Below are positions 1-5,103 of a stretch of DNA of 6,363 nt, piece after piece. Made by a program: the position numbers and the translations under genes. The DNA comes from JBBRYK01 sp038237665 (GTDB lineage: Bacteria > Actinomycetota > Thermoleophilia > Gaiellales > Gaiellaceae). The stretch is taken from NCBI GenBank assembly GCA_038237665.1, contig JBBRYK010000115.1, positions 1 to 6,363 of the forward strand. Direction: 5' to 3'. A model generated the notes under the pieces. That model did not search any database. It worked only from the letters and a program-made list of their open reading frames with translations, and had not been told where the DNA came from. How positions within the stretch are numbered: position 1 is the first letter of the stretch; each line of letters opens with the position of its first letter.

Positions 1-508
1 CATCCAGGCCTGGGAGTACGTCCCGCTAGGCCCGTTCCTGGGCAAGTCGTTCGCGACCTCGATCTCGCCGTGGGTGACACCGCTCGAGGCGCTCCTCCCG
101 TACCGCGTCGCGGCGCCCGCCCAGGAACCCGAGCCGCTCGAATATCTGCGCATCGATCCGTGGGCCTTCGACATCGACCTCGAGGTCGAGCTCAACGGCG
201 CGACGATCTCCCGCACCAGCGCGCAGCATCTCTACTGGAACGTCGAACAGCAGATCGCGCACGCGACATCGAACGGCGCCGACCTCCGCACCGGCGACCT
301 ACTCGCCTCGGGGACGATCTCCGGCCCGACCCGCGACTCGACGGGCAGCCTGATCGAGCTGACCTGGAACGGAACCGAGCCGCTCCAACTCGCCGATGGT
401 TCGACGCGGACATTCCTCGACGACGGCGACGAGGTCGTGCTCCGCGGCCGCACGCCCGACGGCCTGATCGAGCTCGGGGAAGTCCGCGGCGCGATTGTGC
501 CGAGCTGA
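1..508 (+). CDS. fahA: Fumarylacetoacetase, C-terminal part (5' truncated by window edge)
   Basis: This enzyme hydrolyses 4-fumarylacetoacetate to fumarate and acetoacetate, the last step of tyrosine/phenylalanine breakdown through homogentisate, in the cytosol. The reading frame is open from base 2 (base 1 ends the previous codon) to TGA at 506-508, giving 168 residues. They follow the C-terminal part of the long eukaryote-type FAH closely: IQAWEYVPLGPFLGKSF at residues 1-17, with the conserved active-site Lys at 15; SISPWVTPLEAL just after; YWNVEQQIAHATSNG around 78-92; the LLASGTISGP substrate/metal loop around 100-109; and a FLDDGDEVVLRG stretch near the end. The upstream metal ligands, including the Asp of the usual ARD-IQ motif, lie outside the window. 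This is the classical fumarylacetoacetase, distinct from the shorter FAHD-type paralogue at 4237. A homogentisate pathway gene set would be expected upstream. The identification is firm; only the missing N-terminus is unseen. Confidence 0.95.
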   Translation, partial: IQAWEYVPLGPFLGKSFATSISPWVTPLEALLPYRVAAPAQEPEPLEYLRIDPWAFDIDLEVELNGATISRTSAQHLYWNVEQQIAHATSNGADLRTGDLLASGTISGPTRDSTGSLIELTWNGTEPLQLADGSTRTFLDDGDEVVLRGRTPDGLIELGEVRGAIVPS

Positions 509-554
509 CCGCTTCGGCAACCGACGCTAGCCGGGTGATTCGGCAGCGCCGGAG

Positions 555-596
555 TCGACATGGCCGGAGAGGCCATATGGTAGGCTATGGCCATAG
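555..596 (+). promoter_or_regulatory. Promoter/operator of the toxin-antitoxin operon
   Basis: The gap ahead of the antitoxin holds a dense set of inverted repeats built on one half-site. ATGGCC at 560-565 and GGCCAT at 571-576 form a perfect inverted repeat around GGAGA. CTATGGCCATAG at 585-596 is a perfect 12-base palindrome across the antitoxin ATG. CCATATGG at 573-580 is also palindromic, and GGCCATA (571-577) pairs with TATGGCC (586-592). Ribbon-helix-helix antitoxins bind such short repeated palindromes cooperatively to repress their own operon, so this is the likely operator. TCGACA at 555-560 resembles a -35 box, and TATGGT at 576-581 or TAGGCT at 581-586 could be the -10. If TATGGT is used, the transcript would start near the ATG and be almost leaderless. 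The only Shine-Dalgarno-like run, GGAGAGG at 566-572, is 14 bases from the ATG, farther than usual. Repeats are seen directly; promoter boxes are inferred. Confidence 0.6.
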
Positions 597-841
597 CGAG
601 GCGCCAGACACTCGTGCAGCTCTCGGATGAGCTTCTCGCGCTCCTCGACGAGCGCGCCGCGAAGAGCGGCAAGTCGCGGTCGGAGCTGATTCGCGCAGCA
701 GTGGAGCGCGACCTCGCCGCTGATCGGGAAGCTGAGATCGACCGGCAGATCATCGAGGGCTATACGCGGATCCCGCCCGGCGAACTCGACGCCTGGGCCT
801 ACGCCGCAGCCCTGGAATCGATCCGCGCGGAGCCGTGGTGA
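587..841 (+). CDS. Ribbon-helix-helix (CopG/MazE-like) type II antitoxin
   Basis: This 84-residue protein is probably the antitoxin that neutralises the following MazF-like toxin and represses the operon as a DNA-binding dimer. The N-terminus fits the ribbon-helix-helix fold: a basic strand RRQTLVQLS (residues 5-13), helix A DELLALLDERAAKSG (14-28) and helix B beginning SRSELIRAAVERDLA (30-44), with the usual Gly-Lys-Ser turn. The C-terminal half (EAEIDRQIIEGYTRIPPGELDAW through AEPW, about 48-84) is the toxin-binding tail; GY-R-PP and a terminal EPW are typical of antitoxins paired with MazF toxins. An in-frame TAG at 581-583 leaves ATG 587 as the first possible start. Its TGA (839-841) overlaps the toxin start in a GTGA arrangement, so the two are translationally coupled. 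The operator repeats overlap its own start codon, suggesting tight autoregulation. The cellular target of the pair is not visible. Confidence 0.88.
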   Translation: MAIARRQTLVQLSDELLALLDERAAKSGKSRSELIRAAVERDLAADREAEIDRQIIEGYTRIPPGELDAWAYAAALESIRAEPW

Positions 842-1146
842 ATCGGGGTGAGGTCTGGTGGGTCGAGCGGCCAACGGTTGGCCGAAGACCACATCTCGTC
901 CTCACCCGTCAGCCCGCGATAGAGATTCTGAACGCGCTGCACGCCGTACCGGCGACCCGAACGGTCCGGGGCATCCCGACCGAGGTGCTCTTGAGCCAGG
1001 ACGACGGCATGCCGGACGACTGTGCGCTGAGCCTCGACAATCTCACGCTCGTTCCGAAAGGCTTCTTCGTCGAGCGAATCTGCCGACTCTCAGCGGCTCG
1101 AATGCGAGAGGTGTGCATGGCGCTTTCGACCGCAACGAGCTGCTGA
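838..1146 (+). CDS. MazF/PemK-like type II toxin (probable endoribonuclease)
   Basis: MazF-family toxins are sequence-specific endoribonucleases that cut mRNA (sometimes tRNA or rRNA) and halt translation when the antitoxin is degraded. The protein is 102 residues, normal for the family. It opens with RGEVWWV (3-9), the family's N-terminal strand, followed by GRRPHLVLTR (15-24) containing the conserved Arg-Pro (R17-P18), then VPATRTVRG (37-45) with the Thr (T40) that sits at the usual catalytic position, and ends with LDNLTLVPKGFFVERICRLSAARMREVCMAL, the family's C-terminal segment. Both catalytic positions appear intact, so activity is plausible. GTG 835 is also possible, but GTG 838 has GGAG (829-832) five bases upstream and makes the classic 4-base overlap with the antitoxin stop. 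The stop lies only 25 bases before the next gene. Base composition looks slightly less GC-rich than the flanking genes, consistent with an acquired module. The recognition sequence cannot be predicted. Confidence 0.88.
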   Translation: MNRGEVWWVERPTVGRRPHLVLTRQPAIEILNALHAVPATRTVRGIPTEVLLSQDDGMPDDCALSLDNLTLVPKGFFVERICRLSAARMREVCMALSTATSC

Positions 1147-1171
1147 AACCGCTGTGAGAGGATTGGCGGCG

Positions 1172-2200
1172 GTGCCGCCTTTCCGGATCGGGGTCATGCA
1201 GCTGACGATGGAGCCGCTCGAGGAGATGCTCGCGAGCGCGCGCGTCATGGACGAGGCCGGCATGGACACGGTCTGGCTGGCCGAGGCGTATCCCTGGTGG
1301 CGGAAACACGGCATGGAGGCGCGATCGTCGACCGTGGTCTCCGCGCTGATGGCGCGCGAGACGGAGCGGCTGACGATCGGCTGGGGGATCATCTCGCCCT
1401 TCACCCGGCACCCGGTCCAGGTCGCGATGGACGCGCGCGTCGTCCAGGAAGCGGCCGGGCCGGGACGATTCCTGCTCGGCTTCGGAACGTCGAAGATCTT
1501 CCTGAACAACTCGAAGATGCAGACGAACAAGACGCTCGGGCCGATGCGCGACGCGGTGACGATCGTCCGTGGCGTCCTCGGAGGCGGGGAGTTCGCCTAC
1601 GACGGCGACACGTGGAGCGCCGACGTGCCCGCTCTTCGCCCGGAGGCGGAGACGCCGCGCGACGTCCCGCCGGTGTACGTCGCCGCGACGGCGCCGAAGA
1701 TGCAGGCCCTCGCCGGCGAGATCGCCGACGGCTGCCTGACGCCCTCGATCACGACGCCGGCATTCGTCCGCTACACAAACGAGAACGTCGGCGCCGACAT
1801 CGACATCGGCTGCACGATCGTCGCCTCGATCGCCGAGGACCGGGACGAGGGCCGCGACGGCGCGCGCGAGATCGCCGCGATGTATCTCGCGAACAAGGTC
1901 CAGAACATCCAGGGCGCCGCGGACACCTTGCTCGACCTCGCCGGGCTCGAGCAGGACGAGATTCGCCCTGTTGCGGAGGCGATGGAGGCCGGTGGACGCC
2001 TGGCCGCGAAGGCGAAGGTGACGGATGCGATCCTCGACAAGTGCAAGCCGATCGCGGGCACGCCGGCGGATTGCATCGCCGCGATCGAGGAGTACCGCGA
2101 CGCCGGCTGCACACACGTGATGCTCGAGCTCTGGGGCGAGCGCCGCCACGACCAGATTCGCCTCTTCGGGGAGAAGGTGCTCCCCCACTTCCGGTCATGA
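1172..2200 (+). CDS. LLM-class flavin/F420-dependent oxidoreductase
   Basis: This is a member of the luciferase-like monooxygenase superfamily, a TIM-barrel using FMN or coenzyme F420; the sequence resembles the F420-dependent branch related to methylene-tetrahydromethanopterin reductase. With the chosen start it has 342 residues, a normal length. Family marks are RIGVMQLT at the first strand (5-12), MDEAGMDTVWLAEAY (26-40), GIISPFTRHPVQVAMDA (72-88), where the TRHP turn is characteristic, GPGRFLLGFGTS (96-107), PPVYVAATAPKMQALAGEIADG (166-187) and a C-terminal GTPADCIAAIEEYRDAGCTHVML (296-318). GTG 1154 would add six residues, but GTG 1172 has a strong ribosome site, GAGAGGA at 1156-1162, nine bases upstream, and gives a natural N-terminus. 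Its TGA overlaps the next ATG (ATGA at 2197-2200). It heads the five-gene run and is likely to carry out the oxidation or reduction that defines the pathway. The cofactor and substrate are not determined. Confidence 0.9.
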   Translation: MPPFRIGVMQLTMEPLEEMLASARVMDEAGMDTVWLAEAYPWWRKHGMEARSSTVVSALMARETERLTIGWGIISPFTRHPVQVAMDARVVQEAAGPGRFLLGFGTSKIFLNNSKMQTNKTLGPMRDAVTIVRGVLGGGEFAYDGDTWSADVPALRPEAETPRDVPPVYVAATAPKMQALAGEIADGCLTPSITTPAFVRYTNENVGADIDIGCTIVASIAEDRDEGRDGAREIAAMYLANKVQNIQGAADTLLDLAGLEQDEIRPVAEAMEAGGRLAAKAKVTDAILDKCKPIAGTPADCIAAIEEYRDAGCTHVMLELWGERRHDQIRLFGEKVLPHFRS

Positions 2201-3399
2201 GGATCCGGATCGACCAGGACCGGCTCGTCCGCTGGGCGATCGACGCCGTCTCGATCCCGTCCTTCACCGGGTCGGAGGAGGCGATGGCCGAGTTCGTCCG
2301 GGAGACGCTGACCGACATCGGCCTCGCCGTGCAGTGGCAGCAGGTCGAGGACGGCCGCGCAAACGTGCTCGGTACCTGGGCCGGCTCGGGCGGCGGGCCG
2401 GCGTTGATGTTCAACGGGCACATGGACACGTCGTACTCGGGGCGCGAGCCGTGGCTGGCCGGGATCCCCGGCTTCCAGCCCGAGGGCTTCGAGCGCGAGG
2501 GCCGGATCTACGGGCTCGGGATCTCGAACATGAAAGGCGCGCTCGCGTGCTACGTCGAGGCGGTGCGCACCCTCCAGGACGCGGGCGTGCGCCTGCGCGG
2601 CGACGTCCTCGTCGCGGCCGTGGCCGGCGAGATCGAGAAGGCTCAGTGGGGCGACGCCCAGGGCGCCGAGTACCGCGGCTACGCGACGGGGACGTCGCAT
2701 CTGGTCCGCCACGGGGGCGTCGCCGACATGTGCATCCTCGGCGAGCCGACCGAGTCGAAGCTCGTGCTCGCGCACTTCGGGACGCTCTGGCTTCGCCTCT
2801 CGACAAGGGGGCCGTTCATCCACACGGCGTTCTCGACCGGCCGGCTGGAGGAGAACTCGATCCTGCGCATGCGGTCTGTCCTGGAGCGCGTGCTGGAGTG
2901 GCTCCCGAGCTGGGAGGAGGAGATGTCGTACGGCTCGGTGCGGGGCGTGGCCGGTGTCGGCGCGATCCAGGGCGGCTTCGGTTGGCGGGTTTCGCGGACG
3001 CCGCACCGGACCGACCTCTTCCTCGACCTGCGTGTGCCGCCGAACGTGCCGATGGCGGACGCGCGGCGGAGGGCGCTCGAGTTCGCGCGTGGGCTCGACG
3101 GCGTCGAGGCGGAGATCTACGTCACCGCGCCGGGAGCGGAGATCGACGAGTCACATCCACTCGTTGTCTTTGTAGACAACGCCCATCGAGAAGTATTCGG
3201 CTCGGAGCCCGAGCGCGATGTAACGCGCTGGTTCTCCGACGCCTCCGTTCTGTCCCGGTACGGCATCCCGACGGTGAACTACGGGACATCGAGCGGCCTC
3301 CCCGACGCCGAGCTCGGCGAGAACCTCGAGATCGCGGGCCTCGTGCAGACGGCCGAGGTCTACGCGCGGGCGGCGGCGGAGATCTGCGGAGTCGCGTGA
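2197..3399 (+). CDS. M20-family metallohydrolase homologue (ArgE/DapE/carboxypeptidase G2-like) with degenerate metal site
   Basis: This 400-residue protein has the length and two-domain layout of M20 deacylases/peptidases such as acetylornithine deacetylase, which hydrolyse amide bonds with two zinc ions. The catalytic domain (about 1-190 and 305-400) flanks a dimerisation domain (about 190-305). FNGHMDTSYSG (72-82) supplies the canonical H75-x-D77, LGEPTES (181-187) the acidic ligand E183, and H209 in RGPFIHTAF matches the conserved dimer-domain His. Three key positions differ by gapless motif comparison: the bridging Asp of DMKG is Asn111 (NMKG), the catalytic Glu of the EE pair appears to be Gly144 (A-G-E-I-E), and the C-terminal His ligand appears to be Ala371 (LPDAELGE). 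It may be a pseudoenzyme, a one-metal enzyme or a specialised subfamily. The start is the ATG overlapping the preceding stop; the frame stays open far upstream, but that extension lies inside the oxidoreductase gene. It also ends in a GTGA overlap with the next gene. Confidence 0.87.
   Translation: MRIRIDQDRLVRWAIDAVSIPSFTGSEEAMAEFVRETLTDIGLAVQWQQVEDGRANVLGTWAGSGGGPALMFNGHMDTSYSGREPWLAGIPGFQPEGFEREGRIYGLGISNMKGALACYVEAVRTLQDAGVRLRGDVLVAAVAGEIEKAQWGDAQGAEYRGYATGTSHLVRHGGVADMCILGEPTESKLVLAHFGTLWLRLSTRGPFIHTAFSTGRLEENSILRMRSVLERVLEWLPSWEEEMSYGSVRGVAGVGAIQGGFGWRVSRTPHRTDLFLDLRVPPNVPMADARRRALEFARGLDGVEAEIYVTAPGAEIDESHPLVVFVDNAHREVFGSEPERDVTRWFSDASVLSRYGIPTVNYGTSSGLPDAELGENLEIAGLVQTAEVYARAAAEICGVA
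3162..3181. repeat. Perfect inverted repeat inside the M20 gene (8-bp arms)
   Basis: CGTTGTCT (3162-3169), four bases TTGT, then AGACAACG (3174-3181) form a perfect 8-bp inverted repeat. It sits inside coding sequence, in a local patch of unusually AT-rich codons. It could fold as an RNA hairpin or act as a dyad binding site, or be chance; no role is shown. The encoded residues (LVVFVDNA) follow the M20 family pattern, so the reading frame is intact. Confidence 0.55.
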
Positions 3400-3944
3400 G
3401 CTCCGACGTCTACGCCCTGCCCGAGGGCCTCCCGGTACCGGAGGACGACGGCGCGGCCGACCACCTCGTCGGCCTGGCGCTGCCGGAGCTCGCGCTCGAG
3501 TCGTCGCAGGGACCGGTGAACGTGCGCGACTTCGGCGTGATCTACATCTATCCACGCGCGGGGCGTCCCGGGCAGCCGATGCTCCCCGGCTGGGACGACA
3601 TTCCGGGGGCGCGCGGCTGCACGCCGCAGTCGTGCGCGTTTCGCGATTCGGAGGCCGGCTTCGCCGCCTTGGGCGTTCGCGTCGCCGGCCTGTCGGCGCA
3701 GACCCTCGACGATCAGGAGGAGTTCGCCGAGCGGAACCACATCCCGTACCCGGTGATCGCCGATCCCGACCGGCGCCTCGGCGCGGCGTTGCGGCTGCCG
3801 ACGTTCGAGGCCGGCGAAGAGACGCTCTACAAGCGGCTGACGCTGGTCGCCGAGCGCGGCGAGATCGTCAAGGTTTTCTACCCAGTCTTCCCGCCCGACG
3901 AGAACGCGGCCGACGTGCTCGCCTGGCTTCAGGCCCGCGCGTGA
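3396..3944 (+). CDS. Peroxiredoxin, PrxQ/BCP-like, with an insertion before the catalytic cysteine
   Basis: This 182-residue cytosolic protein (no signal peptide) is a thioredoxin-fold peroxiredoxin that would reduce hydrogen peroxide or organic peroxides. After a short leader come LVGLALPELALESSQG (24-39), the strand FGVIYIYPRAGRP (46-58), and GCTPQSCAFRD (74-84), which matches the GCT-x-E-x-C-x-FRD block of bacterioferritin comigratory protein. C75 would be the peroxidatic and C80 the resolving cysteine, five residues apart as in atypical two-Cys PrxQ. R147 in YKRLTLVAERGEIVKVFYP is placed like the conserved active-site Arg. Unusually, about a dozen residues (RPGQPMLPGWDDIPGA) separate YP from GCT, so the common PxxxT/SxxC motif is absent. 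I recall similar bacterial proteins carrying this same PGARGCTPQSC arrangement, so it is probably a real subfamily. GTG 3396 overlaps the previous stop and has GGAG at 3388-3391. Its own stop overlaps the next GTG. Confidence 0.88.
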   Translation: MSSDVYALPEGLPVPEDDGAADHLVGLALPELALESSQGPVNVRDFGVIYIYPRAGRPGQPMLPGWDDIPGARGCTPQSCAFRDSEAGFAALGVRVAGLSAQTLDDQEEFAERNHIPYPVIADPDRRLGAALRLPTFEAGEETLYKRLTLVAERGEIVKVFYPVFPPDENAADVLAWLQARA

Positions 3945-4240
3945 GCCAGTTCGCGTACCTGCTGCGGCCCGCCTTCGACCAGGCGTTCATGGCCTCGGCC
4001 GGCGAGCGCGAGAAGGCGGTCGTGGAGGCGCACTGGGAGTATCTGGTCGGACTGCACAAGGCCGGCAAGCTGTACTTCGCGGGCCGCTGCCACGACGGGC
4101 CGTTCGGGATCGTCGTCATCGAGGCGAAGAACGAGACCGAGGCGCGGGCGATGGTGCATTCCGACCCGTCGATCGTGGCGGGCGTCCAGACGGCCGAGCT
4201 GCGCCCATTCAAGGTCGGCCTGATCGGCGTTGCGAAATGA
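3941..4240 (+). CDS. YCII-domain (YciI-like) protein
   Basis: This 99-residue protein is essentially one YCII domain, a dimeric ferredoxin-like fold related to muconolactone isomerase-type enzymes. Most members have no known reaction; some act as dehydrochlorinases or lactone-forming/isomerising enzymes in aromatic catabolism. It shows FAYLLRP (4-10), the helix EAHWEYLVGLHKAGKLYFAGRC (29-50) with the conserved His at 31, the strand GPFGIVVIEAKNETEARAMV (53-72) and SDPSIVAGV (74-82) with the conserved Asp at 76 that pairs with the His in the putative active site. The C-terminus returns to a strand, ELRPFKVGLI. GTG 3941 overlaps the peroxiredoxin stop as GTGA, and the TGA overlaps the next ATG as ATGA. 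No clear Shine-Dalgarno precedes it, so translation probably depends on reinitiation. Its place between the redox genes and an FAHD-type enzyme fits a small isomerase or lyase in the same pathway, but this is inference. Confidence 0.87.
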   Translation: MSQFAYLLRPAFDQAFMASAGEREKAVVEAHWEYLVGLHKAGKLYFAGRCHDGPFGIVVIEAKNETEARAMVHSDPSIVAGVQTAELRPFKVGLIGVAK

Positions 4241-5103
4241 AGCTCGTCACGTTCGGCGAGGGCCGGGTCGGCCGGATCGACGGCGACGAGATCGCCGTTC
4301 TCGACGCGCCGACGATGCGGGAGTACTTCGAGCTGGGCGGCGCCGCCGAGACCGGCGAGCGCGTCGGCCTGGCCGACGCCAAACTGCACGCGCCGATCGT
4401 CCCAAGGAAGTTCTTCCACACCGCCGGCAACTTCCGCGAGCACGAGGAGGAGTCGAAGCAGGTCGGCTGGTCGCACAAGATCGCGCCCTGGATCGTCTTC
4501 TTCCAGAACGTGGACGCGATCGTCGGCCCCGATGAGCCGATCGTCTATCCGGAGCACCTGACCGAGGAGCTCGACTACGAGCTCGAGCTCGCCGTCGTAA
4601 TCTCGAAGCCGGGCAAGTGGTTCGGGCCTGAGGAGGCGATGGATCACGTCGGCGGGTACGTGATCTTCAACGACATCACCGCGCGGGACATCCAGCGGCG
4701 CGAGATGGAGTCGGGCGTCTTCTCGTTCTGCAAGGCGATCGACACGTTCTGCCCGCTGGGGCCATGGCTCGTGACGCCGGACGAGATCCCGGATCCGCAC
4801 GACCTGGCGATGGAGCTGCGCGTCAACGGCGAGGTACGGCAGACATCGCACTCGAGCCGCATGTCGGTGACGATCCCGGAGATCCTGTCGCACTACTCCG
4901 CACTCGGCTACTCGGCCGGGGACGTCGTGTCCACCGGCACCGTGTCCGGCGTGGCCGGGTTCTCGCCGGACGCGGCCTCGCTGTACCTGAAGCCCGGCGA
5001 CGTGATCGAAGCCGAGATCGAGCGCATCGGCATCCTCCGAAACCCCGTGATCTCGTGGCAGGAAGGCCACGGCGAGCCAGCGCCACCCCGGGTGCACTGG
5101 TGA
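4237..5103 (+). CDS. Fumarylacetoacetate hydrolase family protein (FAHD-type)
   Basis: This 288-residue enzyme belongs to the FAH superfamily of Mg/Mn-dependent hydrolases, decarboxylases and isomerases acting on 2-oxo or beta-diketo acids. A short N-terminal domain (1-50) is followed by PRKFFHTAGNFREHEEE (56-72), whose H69 lies where the family's catalytic His-bearing loop is expected. LDYELELAVVIS (112-123) supplies metal ligands E115 and E117, and GYVIFNDITARDIQRRE (140-156) supplies D146. K166 and CPLGPWLVTPDEIPDP (172-187) follow, and TGTVSGVAGFS (233-243) matches the family's TGTPxGVG loop. All expected ligands are present, so it should be active. It is shorter than the true fumarylacetoacetase at the left edge and groups better with FAHD1, HpcE or ureidoglycolate-lyase-like proteins. 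The ATG overlaps the YCII stop. It is the last gene of the coupled run; a hairpin follows its stop. The exact substrate cannot be read from sequence. Confidence 0.92.
   Translation: MKLVTFGEGRVGRIDGDEIAVLDAPTMREYFELGGAAETGERVGLADAKLHAPIVPRKFFHTAGNFREHEEESKQVGWSHKIAPWIVFFQNVDAIVGPDEPIVYPEHLTEELDYELELAVVISKPGKWFGPEEAMDHVGGYVIFNDITARDIQRREMESGVFSFCKAIDTFCPLGPWLVTPDEIPDPHDLAMELRVNGEVRQTSHSSRMSVTIPEILSHYSALGYSAGDVVSTGTVSGVAGFSPDAASLYLKPGDVIEAEIERIGILRNPVISWQEGHGEPAPPRVHW

Noticed and set aside
498..519. TGCCGA...TCGGCA inverted repeat at the fumarylacetoacetase stop as a terminator
   Set aside because: Only six pairs with a ten-base loop overlapping the stop codon and no T-tract; expected often by chance in such GC-rich sequence.
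70..630. Plus-strand 186-residue open frame over the fumarylacetoacetase end
   Set aside because: It is a shifted frame of the recognised fumarylacetoacetase sequence, Arg/Pro-rich, with no motifs.
1154..1171. GTG 1154 as oxidoreductase start
   Set aside because: It lacks an upstream ribosome site, and would place the good GAGAGGA site inside the gene; GTG 1172 is spaced nine bases from that site and gives a normal N-terminus. The difference is only six residues.
1043..2188. Long minus-strand open frames (also 1771-3006, 3868-5121, 5522-6229)
   Set aside because: They lie opposite well-recognised + strand genes, are Arg/Ala/Asp-rich as expected for antisense frames in GC-rich DNA, and show no family motifs.
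1297..2196. N-terminal extension of the M20 frame upstream of ATG 2197
   Set aside because: This part overlaps the oxidoreductase out of frame and is a low-complexity Arg/Gly/Asp-rich translation; homology to M20 starts just after the ATG that overlaps the preceding stop.
2334..3395. N-terminal extension of the peroxiredoxin frame
   Set aside because: Out-of-frame shadow of the M20 gene; the peroxiredoxin begins at GTG 3396 with a GGAG ribosome site. The same reasoning excludes the YCII frame extension from 3632 to 3940.
4567..4596. Repeated GAGCTC words in the FAHD-type gene
   Set aside because: They arise from Glu-Leu codons (GAG CTC) of the conserved DYELEL metal-binding motif, not from a DNA repeat.
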